Made by a program: the position numbers and the translations under genes
Part shown: positions 42,865 to 51,606 of the stretch, piece after piece
Layout of the letters: each line of letters starts with the position of its first letter
Position numbering within the stretch: position 1 is the stretch's first letter
Source: Runella aurantiaca
Lineage (GTDB): Bacteria; Bacteroidota; Bacteroidia; Cytophagales; Spirosomataceae
Assembly: GCF_003339505.1 (NCBI RefSeq)
Contig: NZ_QPIW01000016.1
Location: forward strand, 62,001-126,000
Length of the DNA: 64,000 nucleotides
Reading direction: 5' to 3'
Notes under the pieces: generated by a model
What the model was told of the DNA's origin: nothing
Seen by the model: the letters and a program-made list of their open reading frames with translations, nothing else
Database searches by the model: none

Positions 42865-43962
42865 ATGATAGATTATAGCAGGTTTAAAGTTGAAGACTTC
42901 GTAACGGATGAGTCTTTTTGCCTTTGGGTAAAGGGAACCTCGCCCGAGCATACTGCTTTTTGGGAATTTTGGACGGAAGAACATCCCGAGAAATCGGAAA
43001 CGATTACGCAGGCCCGTATTTTGTTGCTGGGCCTGAAAAATCAGCCTACGGCCATCAACGAAGATGAGATTTCGTTGGAGGTTGAGAAAATCGTGCGGTT
43101 GGTAGAAAAACCTACTCCTTTTAAAGTCCATTTTGGGCTGTCTTTTTGGGCGCGTATAGCGGCGGTGGTGGTTTTGGCAGCGGGACTTGGTTGGTGGTTG
43201 TGGTTTCGAAACCCTATCTCAATTTCTAAACTGAAACGCCCTGAAATAGCCGCGCAAACCACTGAAAATACCCGGGTGGAGGTCTCGAACAACACCCATT
43301 CTGATTATACTGCAACGCTGCCTGATGGGAGCACGGTTCAGCTAAAAAAAGGTAGTAAAGTGAGTTTTTCGGAGAAATTTTCGGGCGATAAGCGAGAGGT
43401 TTTCTTGACGGGAGAAGGTTTTTTTCAGGTAGTTCGTAATCCAAATAAACCCTTTTATGTGTATGCTAATGATTTGGTAACGAGGGTATTAGGGACGAGT
43501 TTTACGGTAAAGACCTATTCTAAGGAGCAAAAAGTAGTGGTGGCCGTCAAGACGGGAAAAGTAATGGTTTTCTCACTTTCTGAACTAAAGAAATCTGAAA
43601 AAATCGCCAATTATCATTTGCAAAGTTTGTACCTCCTGCCCAATCAACAGGCTACTTTTGAACGACAAAATGAGAAATTCAATAAGGCATTGGTGGAGCA
43701 GCCAGCCATCGTGACTCAGCCCGTAGAGACGCCCAATTTTACCTTTGAAAATACCCCCATTGCCGAAGTATTTGCCAAATTGAAAAAAGCCTACGGTGTA
43801 AATATCATGTACGACGCCGACCTCATGAAAAACTGTTCGGTCACGGCGCCGTTGGGCAATGAACCCCTTTTTGTGAAGCTTGATATTATCTGTAAAACGA
43901 TTGGTGCACGCTACGAGATTGTCGAGACCGAAATCGTGGTTTCGAGCCGAGGGTGTCCGTAA
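42865..43962 (+). CDS. FecR-family anti-sigma factor
   Basis: A 365-residue inner-membrane regulator. The N-terminal cytoplasmic segment (MIDYSRFKVEDFVTDESF) is the sigma-binding part, a membrane helix follows (SFWARIAAVVVLAAGLGWWLW), then the FecR domain with TLPDGSTVQLKKGSKVSF and GEGFFQVVRNPNKPFYVYA and finally a DUF4974 domain (FENTPIAEVFAKLKKAYGVN). It would sense the loaded SusC transporter and release the sigma factor encoded 184 bases upstream. The frame is open further upstream from TTG 42790; ATG 42865 matches family N-termini. Confidence 0.9.
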   Translation: MIDYSRFKVEDFVTDESFCLWVKGTSPEHTAFWEFWTEEHPEKSETITQARILLLGLKNQPTAINEDEISLEVEKIVRLVEKPTPFKVHFGLSFWARIAAVVVLAAGLGWWLWFRNPISISKLKRPEIAAQTTENTRVEVSNNTHSDYTATLPDGSTVQLKKGSKVSFSEKFSGDKREVFLTGEGFFQVVRNPNKPFYVYANDLVTRVLGTSFTVKTYSKEQKVVVAVKTGKVMVFSLSELKKSEKIANYHLQSLYLLPNQQATFERQNEKFNKALVEQPAIVTQPVETPNFTFENTPIAEVFAKLKKAYGVNIMYDADLMKNCSVTAPLGNEPLFVKLDIICKTIGARYEIVETEIVVSSRGCP

Positions 43963-44067
43963 TTGCTTAAATTATAACCTTTTAACCATTACTCTATGTC
44001 CCCATAGCTACCCAACTACAAAAAAGAAGTCGGCAATGTTGCGACCATTACCGACCCTCTGATTTAG

Positions 44068-44121
44068 CCCCTTCATTTGTTAGCTGCAAATACCCGACAA
44101 ATCGGGTGCTGAGGGGTGTTT
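44068..44121 (+). terminator. Terminator or attenuator between fecR and susC
   Basis: An inner stem ACCCG/CGGGT (44092-44107) lies within an outer CCCCT (44068-44072) and AGGGG (44112-44116) pairing, followed by TGTTTTTATT. It would reduce read-through from fecR into susC. The susC start is about 40 bases downstream with little room for a separate promoter after it. Confidence 0.55.
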
Positions 44122-44159
44122 TTATTCAAAAAAACTTGAACTAAAACCAATTCAAATGT

Positions 44160-47100
44160 ATGGAAAGTTTACCAAAAAAGCGCAAACTGTTGCTTATAGC
44201 TATGCGAATCACATGTTTACAGTTGTTGATCAGCGTCGTGCTCAGTGGCTTGGCCGTTGCCAATGAAGGGCTGGCACAGGAGTCCCTTACCCGAAACGTG
44301 AGTGTGCAGATCGAAAACAAACCGCTCAAAACAGCGTTGGGCATCTTGGAAAAATCAGCAAATGTGAAATTCACTTATCTGCCCCAACTGGTTTCCAAAA
44401 ATGATAAAGTGTCTATCTCGGCCAATATGCAGCCGTTATCGGTTATCCTCGAAAAATTACTCAAACCGCTCAACTTAGCGTATGAAGCATCGGGTGAGTA
44501 CATTATTTTGACTAAAGCTGAAACGCAATTGCTCGAAAAAAGGGGATTTACCCCCATCAAGACCATTGACCAAAATGTGAAAGGTCGGGTCAACGATGAA
44601 AAAGGAGAAGGTCTACCTGGTGTAAGCGTACTCATTAAAGGCTCGCAACGCGGTGCCACAACCGATGCCAACGGCGAGTTTTCGTTGACGGTTCCTGACG
44701 AAAAAGCGATTTTGATTTTTAGTTATGTGGGCTATTTACCGCAAGAAATTGTGGTTGGGAATCAGACCAGCATCACGCTATCACTCAAAGCCGACCTAAA
44801 GACCCTCAACGAAGTGGTTGTGGTAGGGTATGGCGTTCAAAAGAAAGCCAATCTAACGGGCGCGGTGGATATGATTACGAGTGAGGTGTTTGAAAACCGC
44901 CCCATGACCAATATCAACCAAGGACTCCAAGGTGTTTTGCCAAACCTTAACATCAAAATGGGGGATGGAAAACCAAATCAGGCCCCTAGTTTTAACATCA
45001 GGGGTACCACTTCCATCGGCCAAGGTGGAAGCGCGCTTGTACTGATTGACAACGTAGAAGGTGACCCGAGTTTGTTGAATCCCAACGATATAGCCAGCAT
45101 TACGCTCTTGAAAGATGCGGCTTCTGCGTCTATTTATGGCGCTAGGGGTGTGTTTGGGGTGGTGCTGATTACCACAAAAAATCCTACGGCGGGAAAAACC
45201 AACGTGACGTATTCCAGCAATTATTCAATTAAACAACCCATTGCAAGACCTGATTTGGTTACTGATGGCTACACTTGGGCTTCAATGTTTGCGGAGTCAT
45301 TTGTCAATTTTGGCGGTACTTTCCCCCAAAACGCCAACAAAACCCTTAAATTTTCGCAGGCGTATTTAAACGAATTGAAAAGAAGGTCAGAAGTAGGGGG
45401 ATTACCAGAGGTGGAAATTGACCCCGCGACGGGCGAGTACGTCTACTACGGCAGTACCGACTATTACGGACACCTATACAAGAAATACAACAGCTCGAAT
45501 GAACACAACCTGAGTATTTCTGGGAGCAGCGACAAGGCGAGTTACTTAATTACGGGCCGTTATTTTGGACAGGAAGGCTTGTTTCGCTACAACTCAGACG
45601 ATTATCGGGTGTTTAACTTTACGGGAAAAGGCTCAATCCAACTTTTTCCTTGGTTGAAAATCAACAATATGTCGCAATACTCCGACATGAAATACCATAA
45701 CCCGCTCAACGTGGGCGAGGGCGGTGGTATATGGAGAAATATTGCGGATGAAGGCCACCCGCTAGCTCCCATGTTAAACCCCGACGGCACACTCACTTTT
45801 TCGTCGGCCTATAGTATCGGAGACTTTTATTATGGCAAAAACGGTATTGATAACAACAAAAAAGTGTTTAGGAATACGACAGGTTTTGCGGCCCAGTTTT
45901 TCAATGATAAATTCAGGGTAAAAGGTGATTTTACGATTCAAAACACCGACAACAACGACCGAACCAAAGCCGTACCCGTGCCCTACAGCATCAAACCCGG
46001 CACGATAGCTTACGTAGGAACCACCACCAATTATATCAACGATGTGTACCGCGAAACGGCCTACATGACCACGAACTTTTATACCGAGTACGAGGACACG
46101 TTTAAGGAAAACCATTATTTGAAAGTGTTGGCGGGATACAACTACGAACAGTCTAATTTCAGACGCCTTTCGGCGCAGCGAAACGGATTGATTTTTGAAG
46201 ATGCCAACGACATCAATTTGGCCCTTGGACAAGCCATCAACACCACGGGTGGCTGGGAGCGCTGGAAAATACAAGGAGGTTTTGCCCGACTTAATTATTC
46301 TTACAAAGACCGGTATTTGTTGGAGTTGAACGGCCGCTACGATGGTTCTTCAAAATTTCCGAACAATCAGCGTTTTGCGTTCTTTCCTTCCTATTCAGTG
46401 GGTTGGAGAGTTTCAAAAGAACCGTTTTGGAAAGTGCCCGCGCACATTATTTCTGACCTGAAATTCAGGGCTTCGTACGGTTCTCTAGGAAACGGTAACA
46501 TTGGCTCGTATGCATACCTAGAGCAATTTTCGATTTCGCAATCTGCAATGGTGCTCAATGGCCAAAGACCCCAGCAAACCCGAAACCCAACGGTGTTGCC
46601 AGAAGGGTTGACGTGGGAAACCGCTACCACCAAAAACGTCGGAATTGATTTGTCGATGCTCTCCAATCGGCTCACGTTTGTGGCCGATGCTTACATCCGG
46701 ACCACTACCGATATGTTTACGGTTGGTTTGACGCTGCCCGCTGTTTTTGGTGCGGCTGCGCCACGAGGCAACTACGCAGACTTGGAAACCAAAGGTTGGG
46801 AGGCAATGCTTTCGTACCGGGATAAATTTTCGGTCGCTTCAAAACCCTTTAATTTCGATGTTCGTCTGACCCTCGCTGATTATAAGGCGGTGATTACCAA
46901 GTACAACAACCCTCAAAAACTTTTGAGTGATTATTACGAAGGGCAGGTATTGGGAGAAATTTGGGGGTATCAGACCGAAGGTTTCTTCAAGTCGGCCGAT
47001 GACGTGAAAAACAGCGCCAGCCAAAATTTATTCAGAACGGCGTCTAATGGGCTGTGGTTTCCGGGAGATATTAAGTTTCGGGATACAAATGGTGACGGAG

Positions 47101-47711
47101 AAATTACTCCAGGTACTAATAGAATCGAAAACCCGGGCGACCGTTCAATCATTGGAAACTCCACTCCGCGATATACGTACGGGGTGATGTTGGGAGCTGA
47201 TTGGAATAACTTCTTCTTCTCGGCCTTTTTCCAGGGTGTTGGAAAACAAAACTGGTATCCTAGCCGCGAAGCAAACCTGTTTTGGGGGCAGTACAACCGT
47301 CCTTATGGCGACATTCCCAAAAGCCAACTTGGCAATATCTGGACGGAACAAAACCCCGATGCTTATTTCCCAAGATACGTTTCTCGCATTGCCAGCAATG
47401 CCAACGGAACCCTCAGCGCCGCCCAGACCAGATACCTCCAAAATGTAGCTTATCTACGATTGAAAAATATCCAATTGGGCTACAATCTGCCGCGTACCAT
47501 TGCTGGAAAAATCGGCGCTTCGGCCGCTCGGGTGTTTCTTTCGGCCGAGAATATCTGGTCATTGTCGCCATTGTACAAAATCACCCGTGATTTTGACGTA
47601 GAAAGCGCCGTGGCTTCCGATCAAGTATTTAATCCCGGTGGAAACTCAGGCGATGCTTATAATTATCCGTTGATGAAAAGTGTCACCTGTGGCTTGTCTA
47701 TCACGTTTTAA
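44160..47711 (+). CDS. SusC/RagA-type TonB-linked outer-membrane transporter with STN domain
   Basis: A 1183-residue outer-membrane transporter. A signal peptide (to about residue 40) is followed by an STN domain (SVQIENKPLKTALGILEKS), which talks to FecR, then a carboxypeptidase-like domain (VKGRVNDEKGEGLPGVSVLI), the TonB box/plug region (EVVVVGYGVQKKANLTGAV) and a 22-strand barrel ending in an aromatic residue (CGLSITF). The STN domain makes it a signal-transducing type, consistent with the sigma/FecR genes just upstream. It would import an oligosaccharide or other large ligand with the SusD lid encoded downstream. Confidence 0.95.
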   Translation: MESLPKKRKLLLIAMRITCLQLLISVVLSGLAVANEGLAQESLTRNVSVQIENKPLKTALGILEKSANVKFTYLPQLVSKNDKVSISANMQPLSVILEKLLKPLNLAYEASGEYIILTKAETQLLEKRGFTPIKTIDQNVKGRVNDEKGEGLPGVSVLIKGSQRGATTDANGEFSLTVPDEKAILIFSYVGYLPQEIVVGNQTSITLSLKADLKTLNEVVVVGYGVQKKANLTGAVDMITSEVFENRPMTNINQGLQGVLPNLNIKMGDGKPNQAPSFNIRGTTSIGQGGSALVLIDNVEGDPSLLNPNDIASITLLKDAASASIYGARGVFGVVLITTKNPTAGKTNVTYSSNYSIKQPIARPDLVTDGYTWASMFAESFVNFGGTFPQNANKTLKFSQAYLNELKRRSEVGGLPEVEIDPATGEYVYYGSTDYYGHLYKKYNSSNEHNLSISGSSDKASYLITGRYFGQEGLFRYNSDDYRVFNFTGKGSIQLFPWLKINNMSQYSDMKYHNPLNVGEGGGIWRNIADEGHPLAPMLNPDGTLTFSSAYSIGDFYYGKNGIDNNKKVFRNTTGFAAQFFNDKFRVKGDFTIQNTDNNDRTKAVPVPYSIKPGTIAYVGTTTNYINDVYRETAYMTTNFYTEYEDTFKENHYLKVLAGYNYEQSNFRRLSAQRNGLIFEDANDINLALGQAINTTGGWERWKIQGGFARLNYSYKDRYLLELNGRYDGSSKFPNNQRFAFFPSYSVGWRVSKEPFWKVPAHIISDLKFRASYGSLGNGNIGSYAYLEQFSISQSAMVLNGQRPQQTRNPTVLPEGLTWETATTKNVGIDLSMLSNRLTFVADAYIRTTTDMFTVGLTLPAVFGAAAPRGNYADLETKGWEAMLSYRDKFSVASKPFNFDVRLTLADYKAVITKYNNPQKLLSDYYEGQVLGEIWGYQTEGFFKSADDVKNSASQNLFRTASNGLWFPGDIKFRDTNGDGEITPGTNRIENPGDRSIIGNSTPRYTYGVMLGADWNNFFFSAFFQGVGKQNWYPSREANLFWGQYNRPYGDIPKSQLGNIWTEQNPDAYFPRYVSRIASNANGTLSAAQTRYLQNVAYLRLKNIQLGYNLPRTIAGKIGASAARVFLSAENIWSLSPLYKITRDFDVESAVASDQVFNPGGNSGDAYNYPLMKSVTCGLSITF

Positions 47712-47731
47712 TCACCTAAAAAAGCACGATC

Positions 47732-49498
47732 ATGAAGCTCAAATATATTTTTGTATTACTGACCTCTGCCTTGTTTATGGGCTGTAATTTGGAGGAACTT
47801 CCCGAAGCGACCACCTCAAAAGGCCCTATTTTTGGCAGTGAGAGCGGTTTGGTACTCTATACAAATTCGTTTTACACGATGTTTAACGGCAAAAATCTTC
47901 ACCGGGCCGATGCCATGTCGGACTACTTGGCCCGTAGAGATTCGCCGCCGTTTATTACCGAAGGCAACTTCAGTGCCCAAATAAGCTCGGGCTGGACATG
48001 GAATGATTTAAGAAATATCAATTATTTCATCCAGAACTGTAACGACCCCAGAGTTCCCGTCGCGGTCCGCAACAATTACCTCGGCATTGCCAAGTTTTTC
48101 AGAGCGTGGTTTTATTTCGATAAAGTAAAACGTTTTGGCGATGTGCCGTGGATTGGCAGACCTCTTGACGTGACCGATACTGAATTGTTGTTTAAGGGAC
48201 GTGACCCCCGCGCTATGGTGATGGATTCGGTCTTGGCTGATTTGGATTTTGCCTGTCAAAATATCATTTCGGGAAGTGAGCCTTCTCGTAGTTTGGTGAC
48301 CAAATACGTGGCCTATGCCTTCAAAGCACGCGTTGCCTTACACGAAGGTACATTTCGTAAATACCACACCAATCTGGGGTTGCAGGCTACGGCGAGTGGG
48401 TTGCTAAACCAGGCGGCAGTAGCGGCCAAGAAGGTGATGGATGAGTCGGGCTATAAATTGTATGACGGGGCAGGTATTGATAAATCGTACCGTCAGGTGT
48501 TTATCAATGGCGCGCCGATTGCGACCGAAGTAATGCTCTCGGCGGTGTGTGATTTGGCATTGAATAACTTGAACGATGCCAACTGGTACTGGACCAGCGG
48601 TACGTATGGCGACAAAGCTAGTTTTATCCGTAGCTTTATCAATACTTACTTGAACATCGATGGGACGCCCTTTACCAACAATCCAGCCTACAAAACCATG
48701 TTGTTTAAAGATGAGGTAAAAGGGCGCGATAAGCGGCTGACCCAAACCATCCGGGCGGGAGATTATAAGCGCGTAAATGCGGGGGTTTTGGTGCCATCTC
48801 CGCCGCTTTTCTCTTACACGTTTACGGGTTATATGCCCATCAAATGGGCGTTGGATGATATGTATTACGATACCCGTGACCTAAATATCAACTCAGTGAG
48901 TATTTTCCGGTATGCCGAAGTGTTGTTGGCGTATGCTGAAGCCAAAGCGGAGCTTGGAACACTTACGGATGCAGATTGGGCCCTAACCATCGGGGCGTTG
49001 CGTAAAAGAGCGGGGATTACCGGCGGGCTAACCACCAAACCAACCGTGGTTGATAAATATCTGCAAACCACGTATTTTCCGGCCATTACTGACCCTGTTT
49101 TGTTGGAAGTACGCCGCGAAAGAGGCATCGAATTGTGCTTAGAAGGATTCCGTTTTGACGACATCGTACGCTGGAAAAGGGGCGAGTTGATGCAAATGGA
49201 ATGGAACGGAATGTACGTTCCAGAACTGAATAAACCGATGGATTTGAACGAAGATGGTATTTTGGATGTCGCTTTCTACAAAACGCTTCCGACCAAAGTT
49301 CCGGGGGTAACCTACGTAGAAGTTTCACCGTCTATTGCGGGTAAGCCAAATTCTCAGCTTATTTCGGGAGATACTTCGGGCGAACTTACTTGGCTGAATA
49401 ATATTCCCAGAAAGTGGGCGGAGAGAAACTACTATTACCCCATTCCGACGGGAGATCTTATTACCAATCCCAAACTTACCCAAAATCCAGGTTGGTAG
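47732..49498 (+). CDS. SusD/RagB-type surface glycan-binding lipoprotein
   Basis: A 588-residue lipoprotein with lipobox FMGC (Cys18) and the SusD fold: an N-terminal TPR-like helical part (NYLGIAKFFRAWFYFDKVKRF and AYAFKARVALHEG) and the C-terminal RagB domain with YAEVLLAYAEAKAELG and RRERGIELCLEGFRFDDIVRW. It forms the lid of the SusC transporter encoded 20 bases upstream. A terminator with a preceding 15-base tandem repeat follows, closing the sigma-fecR-susC-susD unit. Confidence 0.95.
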   Translation: MKLKYIFVLLTSALFMGCNLEELPEATTSKGPIFGSESGLVLYTNSFYTMFNGKNLHRADAMSDYLARRDSPPFITEGNFSAQISSGWTWNDLRNINYFIQNCNDPRVPVAVRNNYLGIAKFFRAWFYFDKVKRFGDVPWIGRPLDVTDTELLFKGRDPRAMVMDSVLADLDFACQNIISGSEPSRSLVTKYVAYAFKARVALHEGTFRKYHTNLGLQATASGLLNQAAVAAKKVMDESGYKLYDGAGIDKSYRQVFINGAPIATEVMLSAVCDLALNNLNDANWYWTSGTYGDKASFIRSFINTYLNIDGTPFTNNPAYKTMLFKDEVKGRDKRLTQTIRAGDYKRVNAGVLVPSPPLFSYTFTGYMPIKWALDDMYYDTRDLNINSVSIFRYAEVLLAYAEAKAELGTLTDADWALTIGALRKRAGITGGLTTKPTVVDKYLQTTYFPAITDPVLLEVRRERGIELCLEGFRFDDIVRWKRGELMQMEWNGMYVPELNKPMDLNEDGILDVAFYKTLPTKVPGVTYVEVSPSIAGKPNSQLISGDTSGELTWLNNIPRKWAERNYYYPIPTGDLITNPKLTQNPGW

Positions 49499-49540
49499 AT
49501 TGAGCCTAATATGAAGGCGAGACGTTAAGTATTTATTCTG

Positions 49541-49570
49541 CTATCAGTGCATTAGCTATCAGTGCATTAG
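49541..49570 (+). repeat. Two tandem 15-base units
   Basis: CTATCAGTGCATTAG is repeated directly at 49541-49555 and 49556-49570. The second copy runs into the left arm of the terminator at 49564, so the first copy could also form an alternative partial stem. Probably a slippage product. Confidence 0.7.
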
Positions 49571-49600
49571 CTCGGGCCATGACCGAGCTAATGCTGTTTT
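49564..49600 (+). terminator. Terminator of the susCD unit
   Basis: GCATTAGCTCGG (49564-49575) pairs perfectly with CCGAGCTAATGC (49583-49594) around a 7-base loop, and TGTTTTT follows. Confidence 0.85.
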
Positions 49601-49648
49601 TGGGGGAGAATAACGATTCTTAAAACAGTAATAAAATTCTTTTTTTTA

Positions 49649-49659
49649 CTTTACCTATT
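49649..49659 (+). promoter_or_regulatory. Variant of the shared promoter element
   Basis: CTTTACCTATT, preceded by a T-run and TTA, differs by two or three bases from the CTTTGCCTACT element before the oxidoreductase gene at 40718. It lies 75 bases before the isomerase start at 49735. Confidence 0.45.
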
Positions 49660-49734
49660 TATCAAAAAGCTTGCAGCGATTTGCTTAATTGCGGGCATAA
49701 ATACCAAATTTTAGTCTTTTACTTATTCAAATCA

Positions 49735-50787
49735 ATGAAAACCATCAAAGGACCTGCCATATTTTTGGCGCAATTCATGGGCGATGAAGCCCCGTTTAAT
49801 TCGTTGGATACCATCGCCGCTTACATGGCTGATTTGGGTTATAAAGGCATTCAGATCCCGACTTGGGACCCGCGTTGCATTGACCTTAAAACCGCCGCCG
49901 AGTCAAAAACGTATTGCGACGAATACAAAGGAAAATTGGCCGACATTGGCGTTGAAATCACCGAACTTTCTTCGCACTTGCAAGGGCAATTGGTGGCCGT
50001 TCACCCCGCTTATGACCCCATGTTTGACAGTTTCGCGTCGCCCGAAGTACGCAATAATCCTGCGGCCCGGACCGAATGGGCGGTGCAGCAGTTGATGTGG
50101 GCCGCCAAAGCTTCTCAAAACTTAGGTTTAACCTCACACGTAACTTTCTCGGGTGCGTTATTGTGGCCGTTTTTGTATCCGTGGCCGCAGCGCCCTGCAG
50201 GATTGGTGGAAACGGGCTTTAAAGAACTCGGAAAGCGTTGGACACCGATTTTGAACGCGTTCGACGAAGCGGGCGTGAACGTTGGCTATGAGCTTCACCC
50301 CGGCGAAGACCTCCACGACGGAATTACGTTTGAAATGTTTTTGGAAGCTGTGGGCAATCACCCACGTGCGGGTATCAACTACGACCCAAGCCATTTTGTG
50401 TTGCAACAATTGGATTACCTCCAATTCATTGATTTCTACCACGAGCGTATTTTTGCGTATCACGTTAAAGATGCTGAATTCAACCCAACAGGTAAGCAGG
50501 GCGTTTACAGTGGATTCCAAGGCTGGGCCGACCGCGCAGGTCGTTTCCGTTCGTTGGGCGACGGACAGGTGGATTTTAGCGGTATTTTCTCAAAACTTTC
50601 GCAGTACAACTACGACGGTTGGGCCGTGTTGGAATGGGAGTGCTGCATCAAATCGCCGATTCAAGGAGCCGCCGAAGGAGCACCGTTCATTGCCGACCAT
50701 ATCATTCAAGTGACTGAAAAAGCCTTTGATGATTTTGCAGGAACGGGCGCCGACGAAGCCTTTAACCGTAAAGTGCTTGGTTTGTAA
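49735..50787 (+). CDS. Sugar phosphate isomerase/epimerase family TIM barrel
   Basis: A 350-residue cytoplasmic (beta/alpha)8 enzyme of the AP-endonuclease-2-like fold. Metal ligands are expected in YELHPGEDLHDG (Glu), NYDPSHFVLQQ (Asp/His), FAYHVKDAEF (His) and VLEWECC (Glu near the end). Related proteins include inosose isomerases and 3-keto-sugar epimerases. The frame is open upstream to 49681, but ATG 49735 (MKTIKGPAIFL) fits the family N-terminus. Functionally linked to the Gfo/Idh/MocA enzyme by promoter similarity and by frequent co-occurrence of these families. Substrate unknown. Confidence 0.88.
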   Translation: MKTIKGPAIFLAQFMGDEAPFNSLDTIAAYMADLGYKGIQIPTWDPRCIDLKTAAESKTYCDEYKGKLADIGVEITELSSHLQGQLVAVHPAYDPMFDSFASPEVRNNPAARTEWAVQQLMWAAKASQNLGLTSHVTFSGALLWPFLYPWPQRPAGLVETGFKELGKRWTPILNAFDEAGVNVGYELHPGEDLHDGITFEMFLEAVGNHPRAGINYDPSHFVLQQLDYLQFIDFYHERIFAYHVKDAEFNPTGKQGVYSGFQGWADRAGRFRSLGDGQVDFSGIFSKLSQYNYDGWAVLEWECCIKSPIQGAAEGAPFIADHIIQVTEKAFDDFAGTGADEAFNRKVLGL

Positions 50788-50802
50788 ATCGTCAAATAAA
50801 AG

Positions 50803-50831
50803 CCTTCCGAAAGTTTTAAATTTTCGGAAGG
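50803..50831. repeat. Hairpin 1 of a three-hairpin array
   Basis: CCTTCCGAAA (50803-50812) pairs with TTTCGGAAGG (50822-50831) around an A/T-rich loop. It follows the isomerase stop by 15 bases and could end its transcript, though no long U-run follows. Confidence 0.6.
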
Positions 50832-50845
50832 TTCCCCATAAAAAC

Positions 50846-50875
50846 TTATGTCAGGGTTCTCAAACCCTGACATAA
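50846..50875. repeat. Hairpin 2 of a three-hairpin array
   Basis: Thirteen bases starting TTATGTCAGGG (50846-50858) pair exactly with 50863-50875 around a CTCA loop. No U-run; the design resembles a REP-like element rather than a terminator. Confidence 0.6.
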
Positions 50876-50876
50876 T

Positions 50877-50917
50877 AAAAAAGCGTCGGACGGTTTCAAA
50901 CCGTCCGACGCTTTTTT
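50877..50917. terminator. Hairpin 3: strong bidirectional terminator
   Basis: Bases 50877-50896 pair perfectly with 50898-50917; the GCGTCGGACGG core carries AAAAAA and TTTTTT tails, so it ends the isomerase gene on plus and the cytochrome gene on minus. Confidence 0.85.
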
Positions 50918-50937
50918 ATTTGCGACGTTACAAAAGG

Positions 50938-51459
50938 CTAATTTCTGGCAGGAGCACCTGGACCACCAGCACGGGCTGTGTTTGGCCGGCCAGGGTGTGA
51001 CTCACCACGGTGGCAAGTGCTGCATCCGATGCGTGGCTTGCGCTCTTTAGTGGCGTAAGCAGGGATGGTAGCCAGCAAATCATCGTTGATTTTACCAACC
51101 ATCGCTACCATGTCTCGGGCAATGGCGTGGTCATGCTTTTCTTCTGATGCCCAGTCGTTTACGTTGTGGCAGTGGCTGCAGCTTACGCCAAGCGTTTTGC
51201 TCCAACGGTTTTCCATGATACCCAATATCGCCTCCGCGGGTTGTCCCTTGAAAAGTTTGATGTTTTTGAAAACTTGTTCGGCGGGTAGTTTTTCTTTGCC
51301 TGCAATGGCTTCTTTAACCATTTTGGTGTATTTGGCGCGGTCGGCGGCAAGGCTATCTTCGCGCGGGTCGGCCGACTTGGTCGAAACGGGCGAAGGAGTA
51401 AGTGCAACCAACGACACAATTGCCGTAAGTGCAAAAAGAGCAGTAATCCATTTTTTCAT
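50938..51459 (-). CDS. Exported diheme c-type cytochrome
   Basis: A 173-residue exported protein. Signal peptide MKKWITALFALTAIVSLVAL; a helical region with KLFKGQPAEAILGIME; then two heme-attachment motifs, CSHCHN (about residue 95) and CSTCHR (about residue 149). The overall pattern resembles the reaction-centre-cytochrome-like family found in non-phototrophic Bacteroidetes. The C-terminus is Gly/Pro/Ala-rich. It may accept electrons from periplasmic sugar oxidation such as the PQQ enzyme. It has a well-formed promoter of its own. Confidence 0.85.
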   Translation of the reverse strand: MKKWITALFALTAIVSLVALTPSPVSTKSADPREDSLAADRAKYTKMVKEAIAGKEKLPAEQVFKNIKLFKGQPAEAILGIMENRWSKTLGVSCSHCHNVNDWASEEKHDHAIARDMVAMVGKINDDLLATIPAYATKERKPRIGCSTCHRGESHPGRPNTARAGGPGAPARN

Positions 51460-51490
51460 GCTAAAAAGGGAGGTTAAAAAGTTACAAAAG

Positions 51491-51520
51491 CAAACTTATG
51501 AAAAAAGTAAAAAGGTGCAA
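51491..51520 (-). promoter_or_regulatory. Promoter of the diheme cytochrome gene
   Basis: Minus strand: TTG (51520-51518), 19 bases, TAAGTTTG (51498-51491). The start codon is 32 bases downstream. Full consensus match. Confidence 0.65.
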
Positions 51521-51606
51521 GTTATTAGCCAATAAATAGCAATAAAATGCCCCTTTTAGTGATACTTTTTGCAAACCTTACTGCAATGTTTGACCTAACG
51601 GCGGTG

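Noticed and set aside
49541-49570. Possible start of a CRISPR array
   Set aside because: Only two adjacent 15-base copies without spacers, merging into a terminator; no cas genes.
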